This document shows positions 61,077 through 64,000 of a DNA stretch of 64,000 bases, piece by piece. Position numbers and translations under genes: made by a program. This DNA comes from Lutraria lutraria (taxonomy: Eukaryota > Mollusca > Bivalvia > Venerida > Mactridae). Where the stretch lies: the NCBI GenBank assembly GCA_964023205.1, contig OZ026833.1, forward strand, positions 2,510,176-2,574,175, written 5' to 3'. The notes below the pieces were generated by a model. It was not told the origin of the DNA. It made no database searches and saw only the letters and a program-made list of their open reading frames with translations. The number at the start of each line of letters is the position of its first letter. The first letter of the stretch is position 1.

Positions 61077-64000
61077 TTAAAAACTGTTCTCCAGGTCCGA
61101 CATTTCGCCGTCAGAATTGAAAGACTGGACTTCGTCGGATTCGTCGGTACCTTCTGATGTCATTTCTTCTTCTCCAGTCAGAGCTACACGAGCGTAGTCG
61201 TCGGTGTCAATGGATTTACAGAAGTGTATAGCATACTTCAGCTTTTCTTGCAGCACATGTTTGCATGAATACCGTGGCATTTTCAGCAGAAAGAAACATG
61301 TGTAACTTTCAGGCAGGAAGTGATCTGGTGGGTGATATTTATCAAGAACCTGAAAAAGTTCAAACAACAGAAATGTAGAGTATTCAAATTTGTTTTCTGT
61401 CATCACAAAATTCCATCACATAAAATTTGTGAGTGATAATAAAAAACTTTGAGATGTTTTCATGGCACAAAAAAACCTAAGCTATTACATTGGGTGTGAA
61501 TGTAACAATGCCCACTTTAGTACTTTGTTGGCATTTAAATTTAACTTTACCAAAATACTTGTCTCAGTGCTATGCTGGAAGCTGTGTAGCTACTGGTTAA
61601 AACAATTAAGTAGGTTTTTTATACATATAAAAACAGATTTTACATGCACATGATTTTGTAAAAGCATGGTTATCTAACACACAGACATTTAAAGGCACAA
61701 AGGTGAATGATTTTGGTCGATCTCACTGAAGATTATATGCCCAAGGAACTATTAGAACTTCTAAACTGAATATAATAATTATGGATCGGAAAATATGAAA
61801 CAATGAAAGATAACTTTACAAATTTACAGTAACCTTATGATGCCATAATTATGAACTTGGTACTGAACAAACCTGTAACACAAAATCTCTTCCCCGGAAG
61901 TCAGCGATCGTACGAGGCAAACGAGTTCGGCCCCAAACGAATCTTAGAAATAGGGATCTTTCAGCATTGGAGAACTCTTCCATCACTTCCCAGAACCATT
62001 GTACTAGAGGGGCCAAGGCATCTACTCCCTTATAAGTAGCTACAGATTTCAGTAGATTCAGAGGAATGTCGGGGCTACCACACACCTGTAAGGTAAACAT
62101 AGAATAAGTTAATTCTGAAACATAGGATTCTACTGTCAAATATATAAATACATGTATATGCAATATTGTTATCTGTCTATAACATTGCAGTAAACCATCA
62201 TATTTAAGAGCGGTGCCAAAGCTAACCTGTTCACCCCTTGTTTGTTCACCGCCTCAGTGAGATCTATCCACCTATGAAGTTTCATGTTGCTACCTCTTAT
62301 AGTTTCAGAGTCATCAGTTAATTTGAAGTTTCTACACCATGCAGACGCCGCTGTGATCACAATGGCTTGTCTTTTCTTCGAAAAAAGACCAGGTAAAAAT
62401 ACAGAAGAAATATGCAAAACCAATCTGAAGTGGTTCTTCCACTGAGGTTTTATTGTAATTTTGAGCTACTTTAATCAAGCACATTAAAAACCTCCGAAAT
62501 TTAAGATTGGTATGTCATTTCAGAAATAAATCATTTATAAAAATGGTTACCATGGTTTCCATTTCTAGTCCAGTGAAGAGTGAGAGAAGTGGTACAGGAA
62601 CTACTTTACTCATACCTTCACGAACCCATTTCACCTGCTCGTCAAACTCGTGCAATCTGTAATATATACATTATTTATATCATTAAATCTAGAAATCAAA
62701 TTTGATTGAACAGTAGAATATATTAATATCTTCATGTTTAAAGTAAAATTTTATATTCAAATAAGAATATATTAACAAAGGATTTTGAACTAAGCATTTA
62801 ATAATAAGAACAGAGCATTATTTAATATCTTCGATTCCTCAGTCTTTAACCAACTTTTTTTTAAAATAAACAGGTGTTTGGACCTAAATCGTGCAGGATA
62901 TAACATTTATGTTCTATCAATAGATGATGGTATATCTTCATCAATTACAATCACTAATACTTAAAATCAATATAAGCAGACATAACACAACATTTATTAG
63001 GCATTTGATGTTACATCATTTATAGCAATCATTTGATGGTTTATTTTATTAAAAAACAATGCCTATAATTACCTGTAATTCATGGCTAGTCTGATGTATT
63101 CCGATTTATTTTCAGGAACAATTTTCGTGTATTTATTACTAAGTTGTATTTCTTGACCATTAGAACTAGGTACACTAAATGGCATATCAGCTCTCCTTAA
63201 ATCTATCACATCCATCTCCTTTATACACATTAACCCTGTAAAAATAAAATACAAACAATATCAAGAAACAATATTAAGTTAGGCAATTAAAAACTTATTA
63301 CTAACTTTTTACCATTTCCAGAAAACTATTTAAAATCATGTTAAGTAAGTCCTGCGAGGGCCTTTTTTCCTTCTGTAACAGAAGCTGAAGTTTGGTGACT
63401 TCCCAGTAGCAAAAAGGCTCCTTTTTCCCAATTTGAGGCCAGAAAATCCCCTAAATACAATGCTATTCTAACTCAGGTTTCTAGCCTTTTCCAAAGATGA
63501 AAGGCTAAGGCCCCTTCCCAATTTGTGGAAAAAAGGCCCTACCTGTATTTTTTATTGTACACCTGGGTAGAACAATCAAACTTCTATAAGCTAGCTGGAC
63601 AGCTTTCTCACATGAAAATTTATCTGGTACCAGGATTGATTCCAACTCACAGTGATGAAGGGCTAGTGGTAACTAGTCAGAGACCATAAACACTTCACTG
63701 TAGAGCCTCCCACCCACTTGTCTTGTTTTTCATAGTCAAGGACACCAAGGTCAAACAGTCAAACTTGTAAACAAAGGCCAACCTTGGAAAAGACATAATG
63801 TGGCCTTTATTGACAGGCAGGCTTTATTCAGAGGCCATTTTGTCCTTAATAATCAATGACATTTAAAGAATGACCTTTATTCACAGGGTGGCCTTTATTC
63901 GGAGGTGACCGCTAACACAGGTATGACTGTATATGTAGGTCATGATAAGATAAATTAGAATTCGTACCTGGCACAAAATCTTTATCTACTTCTGTAAGAT
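61077..64000 (-). CDS. HERC1: HERC1, C-terminal HECT domain (partial)
   Basis: Five minus-strand exons: 63991-63968 (possibly longer, cut by the window edge), 63235-63073, 62656-62551, 62085-61873, 61349-61077; phases agree throughout. They encode the last 220-230 residues of a HECT E3 ubiquitin ligase. Conserved stretches include [47 protein letters not shown] and [20 protein letters not shown]. The Cys in SYTCFF is the catalytic thioester Cys of the HECT C-lobe. [19 protein letters not shown] followed by an acidic tail is characteristic of HERC1 rather than HERC2. HERC1 is a giant protein with RCC1-like repeats; the rest lies beyond 64000. A CTGCCTCAGTGAG-family repeat (62220-62395) sits in one intron and a CAGTCAAACCTG-family element in another. 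Confidence 0.93.
62220..62395. repeat. CTGCCTCAGTGAG family repeat, copy 3
   Basis: In a HERC1 intron. It shares CCGCCTCAGTGAGATCTATC, CACCTATGAAGTTTCATGTT and CACAATGGCTTGTC with the two copies in SH3D19 introns. The minus-strand ORF 62169-62423 is this repeat. Confidence 0.75.
63756..63929. mobile_element. CAGTCAAACCTG-family element in a HERC1 intron
   Basis: CAGTCAAACTTGTAAACAAA on the left and ACACAGGTATGACTG on the right, with the inner TGGCCTTTATT motifs of the family. TA flanks the right end only. Confidence 0.65.

Overview
The window is nuclear DNA of an invertebrate animal, most likely a bivalve mollusc. It is AT-rich, all genes carry introns with GT-AG junctions, and there are extracellular LDLa, olfactomedin, kringle and VWC modules. 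Many introns contain short inverted-repeat elements, minisatellites and repeats of molluscan type. The species cannot be named from the sequence. All exon joins given here were inferred by eye from splice sites, phase and homology between copies.

Bases 1-34800 hold three tandem plus-strand copies of one seven-exon gene for a large secreted mosaic protein. Copies A (687-10692) and B (15270-21353) are intact; copy C (23619-31204) is a pseudogene. Each reads: signal peptide, short Tyr/Asp-rich segment, LDLa, a degenerate LDLa-like module, a six-Cys module, a third LDLa, then one roughly 3.1-kb exon. That last exon encodes an olfactomedin-like domain, a long helical region with two hydrophobic Ala/Gly-rich stretches, and an unrecognised Cys-rich C-terminal domain. 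The duplicated unit includes the promoter-proximal and 3' flanks. Minisatellites expanded independently: a 35-bp repeat of about 2.65 kb in intron 4 of A, and an AT-rich repeat in intron 3 of C. Between A and B, on the minus strand, is a broken coiled-coil plus kringle gene.

Bases 31205-39122 contain no convincing gene. They hold satellites, a pogo/Tigger-like non-autonomous transposon and a tRNA-derived SINE.

Bases 39123-49602 (minus) carry a complete 12-exon gene for a proline-rich protein with five C-terminal SH3 domains, like SH3D19. Bases 50251-59139 (minus) carry four tandem two-exon genes for small secreted VWC proteins, separated by inverted-repeat elements and a minisatellite. Bases 61077-64000 (minus) are the 3' end of HERC1, a giant HECT ubiquitin ligase.

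The SH3 and HERC1 genes look like conserved housekeeping genes. The two tandem families of secreted, Cys-rich proteins look like lineage-specific expansions, which often serve in defence, mucus or matrix functions; no function can be proved from sequence alone.
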